A stretch of 64,000 nt of DNA from Balanoglossus misakiensis (lineage: Eukaryota > Hemichordata): NCBI GenBank assembly GCA_040954595.2, contig CM082584.2, positions 5,704,001 through 5,768,000 of the forward strand. The letters are read 5' to 3'. The notes beneath the pieces are model-generated. The model had not been told where the DNA came from. It made no database searches and saw only the letters and a program-made list of their open reading frames with translations. Position 1 is the first letter of the stretch; each line of letters opens with the position of its first letter. The translations under genes and the position numbers were made by a program. Positions 36,366 to 53,950 of this stretch are shown here, one piece after another.

Positions 36366-38828
36366 ATGTTTCGCCGTACAGTGCAGGTGAGTCTATTTAG
36401 AGAAATGCTAATTTGTATATCTAATAAGAGGTAGATCGTAGATGAAGATTGGGATAGTGGAAGAGACGGTCGCAGCCAGATTTGTTTGATGCTCAGTGAG
36501 TAAAGTCTAAAGACTTCACATACAATGATACATGATCATGTACTACTATAACTATATGTAAACTCGTTGCATACATTTGATATGATATAACATCTCTCTG
36601 CATTTGCCTTGTTCAGGTGCTGGTACACAATGGTTCAAAGTTACCATGGCAACGATGTCTCCATCAATCGAGTAGATTACATTTACCCATGGTTCCCATT
36701 GTAATTGAACAGACAGTGAGTATTGCAATTTGAATGACTGTTTTCATTTTAATATTTATACTGAGAGAAAGAGCTTATTCCATGTTGACTATATTATAGA
36801 ATGTTTCGTGAAGATGCTGAATTTGTTGCTGCTACTTCCATGGATCAGTGCAATAAGTTGGGCTTTTTTATTGTGTGTGGTAATATTTATGTATCTGCAG
36901 GGTCACTTTTCCTTTGATGTTCACACACTCTTTTATTCTGGATATTCATGACATATCTATAATTTTTATGATACCTTTTTCTTGCAGGGACGAGGAGAAA
37001 GAGCTTATGATATTTATTCTAGACTTCTAAAAGAAAGAATTATATGTCTGATGGGACCGGTACGTAATTGTTTGACACCAGTTCTATTTTTATGCAATCA
37101 TTATGCAGAACTTCACCATTAAGGGTACTCGGTGTGGAGAATCTAGGAAGTCTTTCTACCATCTAGCAGTTCTGGTATCCTTGTCAAGAACTGATTCATC
37201 CAAACAATACAAATACAAAGGGTGTGGTGTAATGACAGACAGGCAAATGTGCGCTGTGCAAGGGTTAATAATTATCATTCTTGTCTTATTTTTTGCAAAT
37301 GTTTGATTTTCTAGATCTCTGATGATGTGTCAAGTATAGTGGTTGCACAGTTACTATTCCTCCAATCAGAGAGCAACAAAAAACCTATCCATATGTACAT
37401 CAACAGTCCAGGTTAGTTTTTTCCAATTTCAGTTTTGTAGGTAACTTTAAAAGTTTAAACAGTTATCAAAAGGTTAACGATATTGTGGTGTTTATTTGGG
37501 AATAATTACATGCATACAGCAGGACCATATTTCCAAATGTTTTACGACGTAAGTCATATGTGTTTGTATTTTAGGTGGGTCAGTCACAGCAGGCCTCGGA
37601 ATATACGACTCAATGCAGTATGTGCTACCCCCTGTCGCCACATGGTGTGTTGGTCAAGCATGTAGTATGGCTTCCTTACTGTTGTGTGCAGGCACCCCCG
37701 GGATGAGACACAGTTTGCCAAATTCTAGAATAATGGTGCATCAACCATCAGGGTCTGCTGTGGTAAGCATTTATGAACATATTTCGAAACAATTCAGAAA
37801 TTCCCTTGGCATTGCACCCATAGTTTGGGCAGTGAGCACCAAAATGATGGAGCAATGGTGGTTGCAGACTATGGAATATAATGTACTACTAAGTTTACTA
37901 TAAATTGTCTCTTTACAGACACAGTGTAGGCCATATGATACTACCAGTATTATAGTCAATCTGATTAAAATCAGATGTAGGGTACGGCAACGTCTTTTAC
38001 TTCCGCGGTGCGGTATTCTTATGCTGTCACTGTAGTGCGAGGTGACAGCATAAGAATACCGCACCATGTAAGTACCCTACATCTAATTTTAATCAGATTG
38101 TATAATAGTCAACTAAATGTACATGTACACATTCTTTTGAGATCAATTATTTGAAGGCTGTGTGGGTAACATGTACAAATGTACGTGTATTGTATCGTGC
38201 TCATTTATGAAGATAAACATCTTCATGAAGTCACTTTGATCTGTTTCAGGGTCAAGCCACTGACATTCAAATCCAAGCCGAAGAGATCATTAAAATAAAG
38301 AAACAAATCAATAACCTCTATGTAAAACACACAAAGCAACCTTTACCTTTCATTGGTAAGTCATTGTACAGTGTGTTGAAATGTGGATCCAAGTTTAACA
38401 GTGAATTGTGGTGGTCATTTAATAAAATTAATGTGAATGGTTATATTACAGTATAATTTGTCATGTACACTTTCCTTTGAAAAATGTACTAGTATCTACA
38501 TGTGACAATGTGAAAGGTCTTCTTGTCATTAACAATCTCCATATGTGTACTTGGGAATATTGGAAAGAAATTTGTGAACAGCCTCATTAACACGTGTGGT
38601 GGCAGATTTTGTGTAATTTTGATTCAGTCGACAATTTCAAAATTGTCCAGCTCACGACGCAATTTCACATCACGCCATAACTCTATTTTTTTCCTCTCGT
38701 CTTCAGAGGGTGCCATGGAAAGAGATAAATTTATGAATCCGCAAGAAGCCCTGGACTTTGGTTTGATTGACAAAGTTTTGGAACATCCACCCATGCCAGG
38801 GGAAACAGAGGAATCTTCAACAACTTAG
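36366..38828 (+). CDS. CLPP: Mitochondrial ATP-dependent Clp protease proteolytic subunit
   Basis: Seven exons (36366-36386, 36617-36715, 36988-37059, 37315-37411, 37575-37762, 38250-38355, 38707-38828) give 234 aa. The Arg-rich, acid-free N-terminus (MFRRTVQ..., about 28 residues) fits a mitochondrial targeting peptide before the mature start [12 protein letters not shown]. The catalytic triad is Ser127 ([11 protein letters not shown]), His152 (MVHQPSG) and Asp201 (MERDKFM); the spacing of 25 and 49 residues equals that of bacterial ClpP. The enzyme forms the tetradecameric serine peptidase of ClpXP in the mitochondrial matrix. The C-terminus ends soon after DKVLEHPP, lacking most of the extended tail of mammalian CLPP. 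The ATG is supported by an in-frame TAG two codons upstream. It is divergent from SGT and convergent with LRRC40. A foldback element sits in intron 5. Confidence 0.96.
37959..38099. mobile_element. ~141-bp foldback element in CLPP intron 5
   Basis: Almost the whole element is one inverted repeat. The outer arms are AATCTGATTAAAATCAGATG and its complement CATCTAATTTTAATCAGATT. The inner arms GGTGCGGTATTCTTATGCTG (then TCAC) and GTGA then CAGCATAAGAATACCGCACC pair perfectly around a loop of about 11 nt. The outer arms also carry GTAGGGTAC/GTACCCTAC. It is a MITE-like palindrome able to form a long RNA hairpin if transcribed with CLPP. Target-site duplications are not clear. Confidence 0.85.
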
Positions 38829-39273
38829 AGGGGCTTTTTTCTCACTAGACATTGGTACCAGTCAGTTGCTACTTGCAATATTTCTCACAGATTAACAACA
38901 ACAACAGCAATACTACTACACACCATAGATTATGGAGAATACTGAGAATACTAAGAAGTGTTCTATGGTTTTATTATTGCGCACACTAAGTTTGTTTTAG
39001 GCTCCATATCCCTTGGGCTTAAGGTTCCTCAGTCTTTTCTGTTCCAGTCACATCTGTCTTATCTGCACATCAACCTCTATGGACGTACGATACATACATG
39101 TATCTAGTTATTCTGACTGGTGGCCATGATAGTTAGGAGACTCATCCAACACTACATCAAGAGACTCCTTTCAACAACTGTGAGAAAATACAGAAAGTTG
39201 TAACAGACTGCTTGTAAAACTTTTGTTGCCATTGTGGTCATTTATTTTTTTCATTTCCATTCTATTTGAAATG

Positions 39274-39279
39274 AATAAA
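39274..39279 (+). other. Probable CLPP polyadenylation signal
   Basis: AATAAA in GAATAAAACACA lies about 445 bp after the CLPP stop, before the convergent LRRC40 stop at 39781. It is followed by a T/G-rich stretch (TTTATGTAATGTTTGATGTG), typical of a cleavage region. Confidence 0.6.
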
Positions 39280-39780
39280 ACACATTTTATGTAATGTTTG
39301 ATGTGTTCATTTCTTGTCTGTCGAAGGCCGACTCCATCTTTGCCCATGTGATCTTGAGATTCCTAATGCTGGACGAGCAAAAGGATGACCCAATATGACT
39401 TTGGTAGCACTGATAAAACACCACACTCATAGTAAATTGTTTCAAAATTATCTGCCTGCTTTCCAGTCAGTGTACCATACTCATGACTCCTAACTGGTAA
39501 TTCTTTCAAGACAATTAAGTACTATAAAAAGGCAATCTGAACAATTTCAATATGAAATTGATACTTTCAAGCAGTTATTGGAATTAGTCAATACTAATCA
39601 ATGTATCACTGATCTCATTTTAATAGTAAATTTCAGACACTGAAACCAGCGTTCTCATCAAGACTTCATTGTACATGTGTGGCCATAATACTATGTAATA
39701 CAAATGTACCACAGATTGACAATTGGATACAAAGACATGGTCTTCTTGGGAATCTCTGCCCCCTTGGATGTCTCGCCATT

Positions 39781-45330
<5,550 letters not shown>

Positions 45331-46930
45331 GGCTGTTTTGGAATGACGGTTATCGGTCACGAAATTTCAGACTGTTTCTGGAGATGTTACACCTCCATTA
45401 GCAAACTAACTGTCACTTTGAATGATCTTCGGATTCACATTCTACCTCGGATTCGCCTTCGAGCAATGTCAGATTCACATTTGTCTTCGGATTCGCCTTC
45501 GAACTCGGGGGGGGGGGGGGGGGCATTTTTACTGGAGAAAGACAGTGCTAGACAGACTGTAGAAATATAGAAAAAACTCCTATCACGACGAGCAAAATAC
45601 ACAAATGAAAGGCATGACATTAACAATCACTTGATGATATGCGGAACTAATTTTGTTGAAAAAATAAAGTTTTTGTTTATGAAATGATCCAGGTATATTG
45701 AACTATTGAACTATTCTATCCAACTTCTTAAAGTGTATGGAATGTTTTATCACTATTTTTGACTACTCTGCAGTTGTTTACAGGATATGTTAAATTTAAA
45801 AATGTTTTGACTGTTTAAATAGGCCTAATAAGACATAAAAAGAGTAATTACTGTACATAGTAATTATGATGAATGAAAAATGCAAAAAACAGGGGATGGT
45901 GAAAATTGTAAAATGCATTTTCCATAAGAGAAATAACACGTAAAGAAATCTAAATTCCAGTATTTCTCTTTTGTAAATATTTATTGTTATATCATGTCTA
46001 TTCTAATACAAAACATAAAATTCTGTATCAATATAGTGGTTATGTATTTTCTACAAAACATTAGAAGTTGTAATTATGTAATAGTAATAATATCCACCAG
46101 TTTGTTAAAACTTCTATAAAAACTTACATTTAAATGGTCATAAAGAATTCCTATATACAAAGTATAGTACAATAGCTAAAAGTACAGGAACAACAACCAA
46201 TGTTTGGTTAAACGTGAATGCCCTATGTTTTCACTCAGTCATATACCCTCTTCTATGCGTTAGCAGTACACTGTGCATGCTTTGTCATATTTTCATAATA
46301 CCCTTACAATCATATATCACAAAATCTCAAACATTCTGATATAACTGGGAATTAATCAGTGTCCCTGCTGTTGATGTCAGACAATCCAACATGCATGGCT
46401 TCTTTGTTTTGATGGTCTCTTAGCAACAGACTCTGTCGCAGTCTTCTCTATTTCCACCACATTTTTTGTTCCGCTATCCCCTGAGGTCTTTCATGAAATT
46501 GAAAAATAAGGCAAATGGTGAATTCAAGTTGGGGGGGGGGGGGGAGTTTGTAGGTTGAGTTGCAATATTATCACAGAGACACTCATCCAGCAAAGAAGCA
46601 ATGTCACCTGCATGCTTTTGGACATAAAGAATAATGCTTAGATGAAGTAGATATACATGTGTGTTATACTGGCATACAGTCCTATGGTACATAATAACAA
46701 ACATGCAATATGACAACATCAACTGAACATTTTTACAAAGGCTGAAAATTGAACTTAAGCTAAAACCATATACGCTACGGTACATAAAAATGGATACAAA
46801 AATGAAAGTATTTTACACAGCTTTACGAAAATATATCTTTAGTGCAGGTTGCACCAACTTTGATTAAAATATGGTTACAAAGAAATCGCACCGGTATCAA
46901 TATGTGATTCTTAGACTAGAATACAGTGCA
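45331..46930 (-). other. LRRC40 upstream region and 3' flank of the macro-TIR gene
   Basis: The first few hundred bases should hold the LRRC40 promoter and 5' UTR. Two near-identical words (CGGATTCGCCTTCGA at 45448 and 45488) flank a stretch before a 17-G run (45507-45523), and a second run of 14 G lies at 46531. The AT-rich part, 45600-46930, is the likely 3' UTR of the upstream minus-strand gene, with a possible minus-strand AATAAA at 45980-45985. No coding exon is seen. Confidence 0.45.
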
Positions 46931-49900
46931 TTAGGTGGAACTCTGGATGCCTACCCCTTCTTTAGTGTGATGTGATTTGCTGGCTTTGTCTTCTCTATGA
47001 ACTGGCAGATCATACATATGCTGCACAAGAAAAGAAATATTATTCAATTAACAGATACTTATAAAAATGTGAAATTCTACTGCAGTGTCTGTTTAATACC
47101 AACTACACAACTTTCTTTGTGTTCAGATGTTCATCACCTATTTACTCTTCTGTTTTACTTCTTTGCTAGCTTTATAGAAGAATATACATGTCATGGGTGT
47201 ACAAACGGAATCACTCGTAACAAAATTGCCATTCGGACCCTACAGGGACTGGTCAGTGGCAAATTGACCTTGCTGTTAATTACCATGATGAAAATGACAG
47301 AAAGGTATAGTACGTGTACTTACATTCTGAATCTTCTCCCTCTTGTTTTTCGTTTTTGTCATTGTTTTCTTCACTTTAATAACATTGTGTAGGATGATAT
47401 TTCTGTCTGTATCAGCTTTGCTGCTGACCTCACTACATAAAGATGATACAACGAAAAAAATAAAATAAAATAAGAATTTGATTCAATAATATGCATAAGG
47501 AAAAAAATACAATCCTTCAGACATATACCAGTGCATGTACTTATGTACAAAACAACCATTTAACAGAAATTCTGCAAATCATCTTCACAATGCAGGGACT
47601 GATTCTATACATGCACATTGTATCATGAAAATACATGTTTGCATGGATCAGCATGGATCAATTATTAAAACGTGTGCATCCATGCATGCAAACACACAGT
47701 CCATGCATATATTTCAGACTAATGGATTGGTTATGTACTACCAATGTATCCACAACCTTACCTCTCCATTGTCATGGTAACCAATAAAGCTTCTGCCGCC
47801 TTGTAAAGAGCAATGGAATCTTCCTTCGGTACTCTGTCCATTACAGATTTTCCAACATCTTTCCTCATTTCTTCCAAAGTTTCCGGAATTCCCAAATCCA
47901 CGGTTACCTCCTTCCAGACCGGATTAGTGCAACTCACAATGTAGGGAATCAGCTGAAAATACACAGGTTTCCGCGGTAACGTCGACACCTGGATTGGGAA
48001 CAGCACCGTGGATCCCTGAGTGCTTCTGTGGCGGCACAACGCGATGTGAAATTCTTCGATTTGACTTCTGGATTCCACATAATGCGGGGAGAGTAAACAG
48101 ACGACTTTATCAGCTGATTCTAAGACGTTGAGTTGCGTGTGGTCTGAAGACACCGTGTCGTTGATGACCAGACTCGGCACAAATTGCTTCAACATCCTCA
48201 CGAGAAGTTTGGCATACTTCTTGTCTGATTCTGCAAAGCTGAAGGCGATGTCACACTTCAACTTGTCACTGTCTCCGTCCTGTTCTGATGTTGACGTCAG
48301 TTTCTTGAATGATGTTGCGATGAATTTCAGTTTGCTTTTTCTGATGTCACTGTACTTCTCTGAAAATCTCGCCACCTGGTAATCTTCTAGTAGCTCTCCA
48401 ATATTAATCAAGCTGTCATCCTATATTAATGAAATGTAGTGATTTTAATATTATTCAATTTCCCCTGAATTTTTGCTTTCTTTTTTTATTGTATTGAAAT
48501 TAATGAATGCTTGTTAATGTTACAGCTGTAGTTATTTCATGTTATTAGTGGACCGTCCTATGTACAAAGTGTAATGAAACTTTGAAAGACTGTCAGGATA
48601 TTCTCAAGCATACTTTTACCAGAATGCTGAGATTTCAATTCAAATCTATAAGCTCAACAGGAACTTAATCATATACATGTATCATAAACACATATTTGTG
48701 TCTACCTTGGGTCTTTGTAAGCTTGGTATTAAGGTATCATCAGCAGGATTCTCCAACATCTTGACAATCTGAACACAGAAAGGTTGGATGTCTTCTTGTT
48801 TCTTTGCTTTTCTGCAATCTGCCATGGCTATTTCTGTGAATTCCTCTGATGGGTTTTTGATATCGTGTACACAGACTGGAATTAGTTTTAGATCATGTGC
48901 CTTGAAGAAGGGAAATCAGAATGTATGAAGATGGGAAGTTAGAATAAATTTACCAGTACAATGTATACTGTACTACACTGTGCTATGCTGTGCTGTACCT
49001 TACTGTACTGTAATGTAACTATACTGTACTGAACTACACTACACTATAGTATACTAGACTAGACCAGACTACACTGCATTATACTATACTATCTCAAAAT
49101 GTATGTGTGACAAATGTACATTAACGATGCATATGTATAATAGCTGTCCTGCTGTATTGTTTTCACAAATGAAATGCACTGAATACAAGTTATTGTAACT
49201 TAAGCTTTATTAAAGTTAGACTCAACACAACTAGACTCACCTTACTGGAGTGTTTTGCCAATGCCAAGTTGTATTCTTCTTGACAAACAGCTGATTGTAA
49301 ATAATCATTTGAGATACATGCTATCATACATCGACTGCCATCAATGGCTTGGTACAGTGTCTCTTGCCACGCAATGCCTATACACAGGAAATAGTAATAA
49401 TCTTCAGATTTGGAAGTATTTTACAGTAGCAGAAATAAAACCAATATTATGAGGCAATATGCAGTGACATTTGACATAACACCTGAAAACAATTTCTATG
49501 TCCACATTTTTTTTACAGTAAGTGTTTTGGGTATTGATGATTGTGTACTTTATGTATCATTGAAAGAATACACAAATTAACTTTAAAGGTATACGGTCAC
49601 CTATGCAAATATCGCTACAGTTACCATGGCAAATTGAGATCTGGACAATCACAGATTTTCAGTGGGTGGCACACGCCACCATATGTTCTTTAGAACGCTC
49701 AAGTACGCCATTTCTGCCATATATGGGCGTATGTAAATTGGAGGTGGCCGTATACCTTTAAGCTTGCTACAATGACATATATTTCCTTGTCATAACACAC
49801 AGTTACCTGTTTTCAGCTCTTCTGTGTCAAAGAATATCTTCAGGTCTGGTTTTATTGACATCAATGTGTTGAGAAACAGAGTTGCAAAGCCGGAATTCTT

Positions 49901-52900
49901 GTGTGAATATGATATGAAAATATCATATTGAAACTGTACATGTTGAGATGTTAGAGTCCTCTGATTGGTTGAAACTGATGAAAGTGACTTGAGAAGACTG
50001 TCAATCAAATGTTGACAACCAATCAGTATCTTCTCTATGGCATGTGGTCTGCAAATGAGTAAGAAATGTCTCGTTATCATGAAAAAAACAGTATCATAGA
50101 AATATCTGATATTCTAATGAAAATACTTTGCTAAATGCATCAAAGAGGGATTTCCAACAAAAATATTGTTGAAAGGATCTTAATAAAATGCAAGCAGTAC
50201 TGACAGAACTTCTTCGAAATGTATAGTAACAACAATTTGTGCTTAAATTTCACATTGTCAAACTCAAGGGCATGACAACATCATTCATAGTTGACCACAT
50301 TTTAAGCAACTGGTATGTTCAAGTATTGGTTATGTTTTCTTTGTTTGTTAATATCAGTCCTAGACAAGATCTCTGTGTCAAAAACCTGGCAAAATTTCCT
50401 AAATGAGTGAGAAACGACTGACCAACCTGCAATCCACATACTGTACAAGTCCCATGTATGTAGGCATGACCGGAACACTCTCCACGTAGAACGGTGCTAA
50501 CATGTCTCGTTTGGTTTTCCTGTTGCAGCACAACGCTATGTTGTACTGTTCCATGCAACGGGTAGAGGCAAGGTATGCTGGACTCAAAACTGTCAAACAA
50601 GAGAACAGCTAAGTTAGATGTGTGGATTTTATCTAATAAAATTAATATCAAGGGTGCTGCAGCTAAGATGTTCCATACATTGTTGACCGCATGCAAGCAA
50701 TGTGTCCCCTACATTTTTAGTACATTATCGAGGCAAATTATACTGACTAATTTGTGGTGAATTACAATATTGATTATTCAACCAATGATACTTCTTCCAT
50801 ACGATAACTGTTCTGAATTTAAGAAAATGGCAAGGAAGTCTGATTACTTCTCAGTGCCCTCCTGCTACAGTCACTGTCATGGTTTCTCCCTGGACAGTTT
50901 CCAGTATTCTATATATGTTTCATGGTTTAAGTCTAGAGGGTAACATTTTCCGAGGATTATCCGGTAAATGACAACAAAACAACCTATGTAATGTAGCAGA
51001 CTATAGGTCATGACAAGCAGGCAAAATCAACTACCAGTAGTCATTCAATGGCAGAAGTTTAAAATACTCATAGCTCATTCAGTCTATAAACTGGGATTCT
51101 GCACTCACCCGTTACAACTTTTACACATGTAATCATCACCTGATAGATGGTATCTTGCCACACCTCGTCTGCAACCAAATCCTGCTTTTCAAGAAATATC
51201 TTGATGTCCTTCTTCTCCTTCTCAAGACACTCTTTGATCTTGATGGCTGTGGTGGCATCTTTTTCACTGAATGATAGATACACGTCATACTCTATGGGCA
51301 CTTCCTGAAAGTCAAAACAATAGATTTTTAGGGGAAAAAGCATCAGACTTTAATACAAAAGTAATATACTACAGTGTATACCTCAGGAATAACAGGTTGC
51401 TGTAGCTTTCAATCACCCCAGTGTATTGTAGAAGTATCAAGTTTTACTTCTTTTTAATTTCAGTACATTATATCTTTATGTTCATGGACTCACCAGAAAA
51501 AAAGTTCAACTGCAAATGTACATTTTCATTTGGATACAATTTAGTGGCTTTTATCAAGCAGAAACAGCGCAATTAAATATCCAATGAAAATGATAATATT
51601 TTTATGGTATAACTGCAACCCAAGTCTCACCTTCGGTAAGAATTGCTGCTCCTCGTATTTCTCTTTCAAGTTGAGGAATATCTTTGTAAGATCTTCAAAT
51701 CTGCTTCTGACTTTCTCTTTTGCTTCCTCTACTGTTTGATATGCTCCCTCCACATTGGCGTATAAGACAATCTTGAGTTTCTTCAAGGGCAAACCAGCCT
51801 TGATCCAATTGACAGCGCCCTCAACCATGCTTCGTAGCATTATGGTCTTTGGGAAACCCTGGAAGTAATTAATATACATAAAATTGCAGGAAAGGTATAA
51901 GATCAATTTATTTTTGCTATTACCAGTATAGAACACAGTCAGTGTAACAGACAACATCTTGTCAGTGATTTGGATATCCTGTGCCAAATATCGTGTCCGC
52001 TAAAAAAAGTGTTTCAAGATGGATTCCGCAGTAAATGGGGAAGTAGCCCTTCCCAAAATTTCGCAGTTAATTAATAATAAGGGAATTTGAAATGTTTCTC
52101 ATCCCAGGTGGGCAGTGGCTCAACTCATTTGCATAAATCCCAGAATTCCACAGACCAGATGAAACTTTTTGGATCCACACATATTTGACTGACGTACCTG
52201 ATCCCCAGTAGTCAGTAGTGGTGTGATCACCTTTCCATCCTGATTGAGTACGGACACTAAACAGCGAAACACATCCCCAACTAATTCTGCAGGGTGTCCA
52301 CGCATCAACCTGTTTAAAACAGAAATTTAAAGTTTATGCCTAACAAGCTTTGATGCACTCCCAATGATGTTATTTGTAATAACTGACCAAATATAGTTGA
52401 AAACGAACATACAATAAATTGGAAGTCAAGAAAATCAGTCAATTTGTTGTTCATGTTGGGTGTTTATTCTACACCAAACCCAGACAGTGCCGGGGTGTGA
52501 TGGCACTTGTTTGATGAGTATTTATTTACCAAATCAACTTTTTTTTTCAATTTGGATTGCTTACAGTCATCTGTACCCTTTCAGCAAGAGTTTCACAAAC
52601 CTGCCTTGATGATCAGTCTGGATGAAATCAACAGGTGGTTTGGGTACATCTCCTGATTCCTGGAGTTACTGCTTTAATTGGCCATGCCCACATCAAATTT
52701 CTTAATTGACTGAAGACTTGAACTCTGACCTTTTCTTATTACATGTATATTGCAAATAAACCTGAGGAAAAAAATGTTGTGTTTGCTCCTAAATGTTACT
52801 ACAATAACCAAGAATTTCTTTAGACTTTAAGAAAAATATACTTACTTTCTGTACTCAAAACATAGCACTCTCCTAAAACTGTATTTCTTTGGCAAGGGTT

Positions 52901-53453
52901 TAGACCACCAACATGAGTACAACTTTCTCAGATCTTCTTCCTTATCCTCAGCTAACTTTTCAACACTTAGCTTTAGGTAGTTGTTCAATGCACCAATCAG
53001 GGATGTTGGTGTGGGAGAGTAATCACCTGTCAATCAATGTAAAAAAACAACAACAACAATTTAACGATTTATCACTTCGGTATTTCTTAGTTTGTGGCAT
53101 ATGAAACCACAAAACCAAAAACGGTGTTTAGGTCACCAGGCTTTGCACCTGTCAACAAGAACTAAACGCTAGCACAGGTCGAACCGTAGTTTGACAGCGC
53201 TGAGAATATATAGAATGCAATGGTGCGACCTGTGAAGTTGAACGCAAGAACCAGGGATCGACCACGTACAGACCCTCTGTGGATCGACAGAACACTTACC
53301 CCGAAATGCAGACACCAAAAGCACGTCAACCTCATCTTCTTTCTTCAGTTTGGTGATGTCACCAAAACAGAGATCAATCTCGCTCTTTCCACTCTCTGTT
53401 AGAATCGTTATCGTGTTCTCAGTTATCAAACCAGCCATGTTGCCGTCTGTCAT
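46931..53453 (-). CDS. Macro-like domain plus three TIR domains, putative innate immune / NAD+-linked protein
   Basis: Twelve exons on the minus strand: 53453-53300, 53026-52846, 52309-52198, 51858-51631, 51304-51109, 50589-50427, 50048-49807, 49377-49241, 48900-48706, 48420-47762, 47432-47324 and 47020-46931; 821 aa with unbroken phase. Residues about 10-215 look macro-like: CFGDITKL then EVDVLLVSAF (cf. GDIT...VDAIVNAA), then ITPLLTTGDQGFP (cf. P.ISTG.YGFP) and LKIVLYANVEGAY. TIR1 (about 230-345) has YDVYLSFSEKD, WQDTIYQVM and VVTVLSPAYLASTRCMEQY. TIR2 (about 385-515) has YDIFISYSHKNSG, GIAWQETLYQAIDGSRCM and YLQSAVCQEEYNLAL. TIR3 (about 590-710) has CDIAFSFAESDK and VVCLLSPHYVESRSQIEEF but no W-Q-[DE] motif. 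The tail (about 755-821) is Lys-rich. No signal peptide or membrane segment is apparent. A TTAACAG|CAGG acceptor before the ATG implies a 5' non-coding exon. I know no named vertebrate orthologue; the function is inference from domains. Confidence 0.88.
48955..49092. repeat. Degenerate (TACTG)n-like minisatellite
   Basis: Irregular 5-10-bp words TACTG, CACTG, TATACTG and ACTACAC repeat across about 140 bp in the intron between macro-TIR exons 9 and 8. It has low information content and no open frame. Confidence 0.7.
49583..49761. mobile_element. 179-bp MITE with TTAAAGGTATACGG termini (complete copy)
   Basis: The ends TTAAAGGTATACGGTCACC and GGTGGCCGTATACCTTTAA are near-perfect inverted repeats. 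TTAA at the outer edge could be the target site. The interior contains CAGTTACCATGG and GTTCTTTAGAACG. Related copies are at 30016-30176 and, in reverse, 53706-53854. It lies in the macro-TIR intron between exons 8 and 7. Confidence 0.82.
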
Positions 53454-53705
53454 CCTGCTGTTAAAACACAAATGCTGAATGAGTTACAGTACATCCGCGA
53501 TATCACGTATATATATTCTCTAAGTTACGCCGTGGTAGCTGCATGGTTACGCTGATGTTGGCGGTTGCAACAAGACAGAAATCATGTCACTACATCTACA
53601 GGGTGTGTCAACTTCTTGGCGAGCGAGTCGTGTAAACAGCGCCTCCCTTGGTTGACCTTTGACACGCTTGTCAGTTACCATGGACATCGTAGCTTATGAA
53701 GAACT

Positions 53706-53854
53706 AATTTACATACGATATGGCTGAAATGGCGTATTTGAGGGTTCTAAAGAACATATGGCGGCGCTCTTTTTTCGCGTGTGCCATGAAAATCCGTGAT
53801 TGGCTAGATCTCAAGTTTACCATGGTAACTGTAGCTAAACTTCCATAGGTGACC
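53706..53854. mobile_element. Reverse-oriented partial copy of the GGTATACGG-TIR family
   Basis: In reverse complement it matches the 49583 element through AATTTACATACG, AAATGGCGTA, GTTCTAAAGAACATATGG, AGATCTCAA, CCATGGTAACTGTAGC and CATAGGTGACC. The outer TIR on the left is missing. Confidence 0.72.
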
Positions 53855-53900
53855 GATGATTGAATATTCCCACATGTGATACTAGTTCAATGGTTTTGGG

Positions 53901-53950
53901 TACTGTAAAACGGGTTATTTTCGCAAGCAATACATATTTTTTTGCGAAAT
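53901..53950. mobile_element. Truncated CTGTAAA-type MITE end
   Basis: Starts TACTGTAAAACGGGTTATTT with TTCGCAAGCAA and TTTTTTGCGAAAT, similar to one terminus of the 33071-33277 MITE. No partner terminus was found downstream. Confidence 0.5.
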
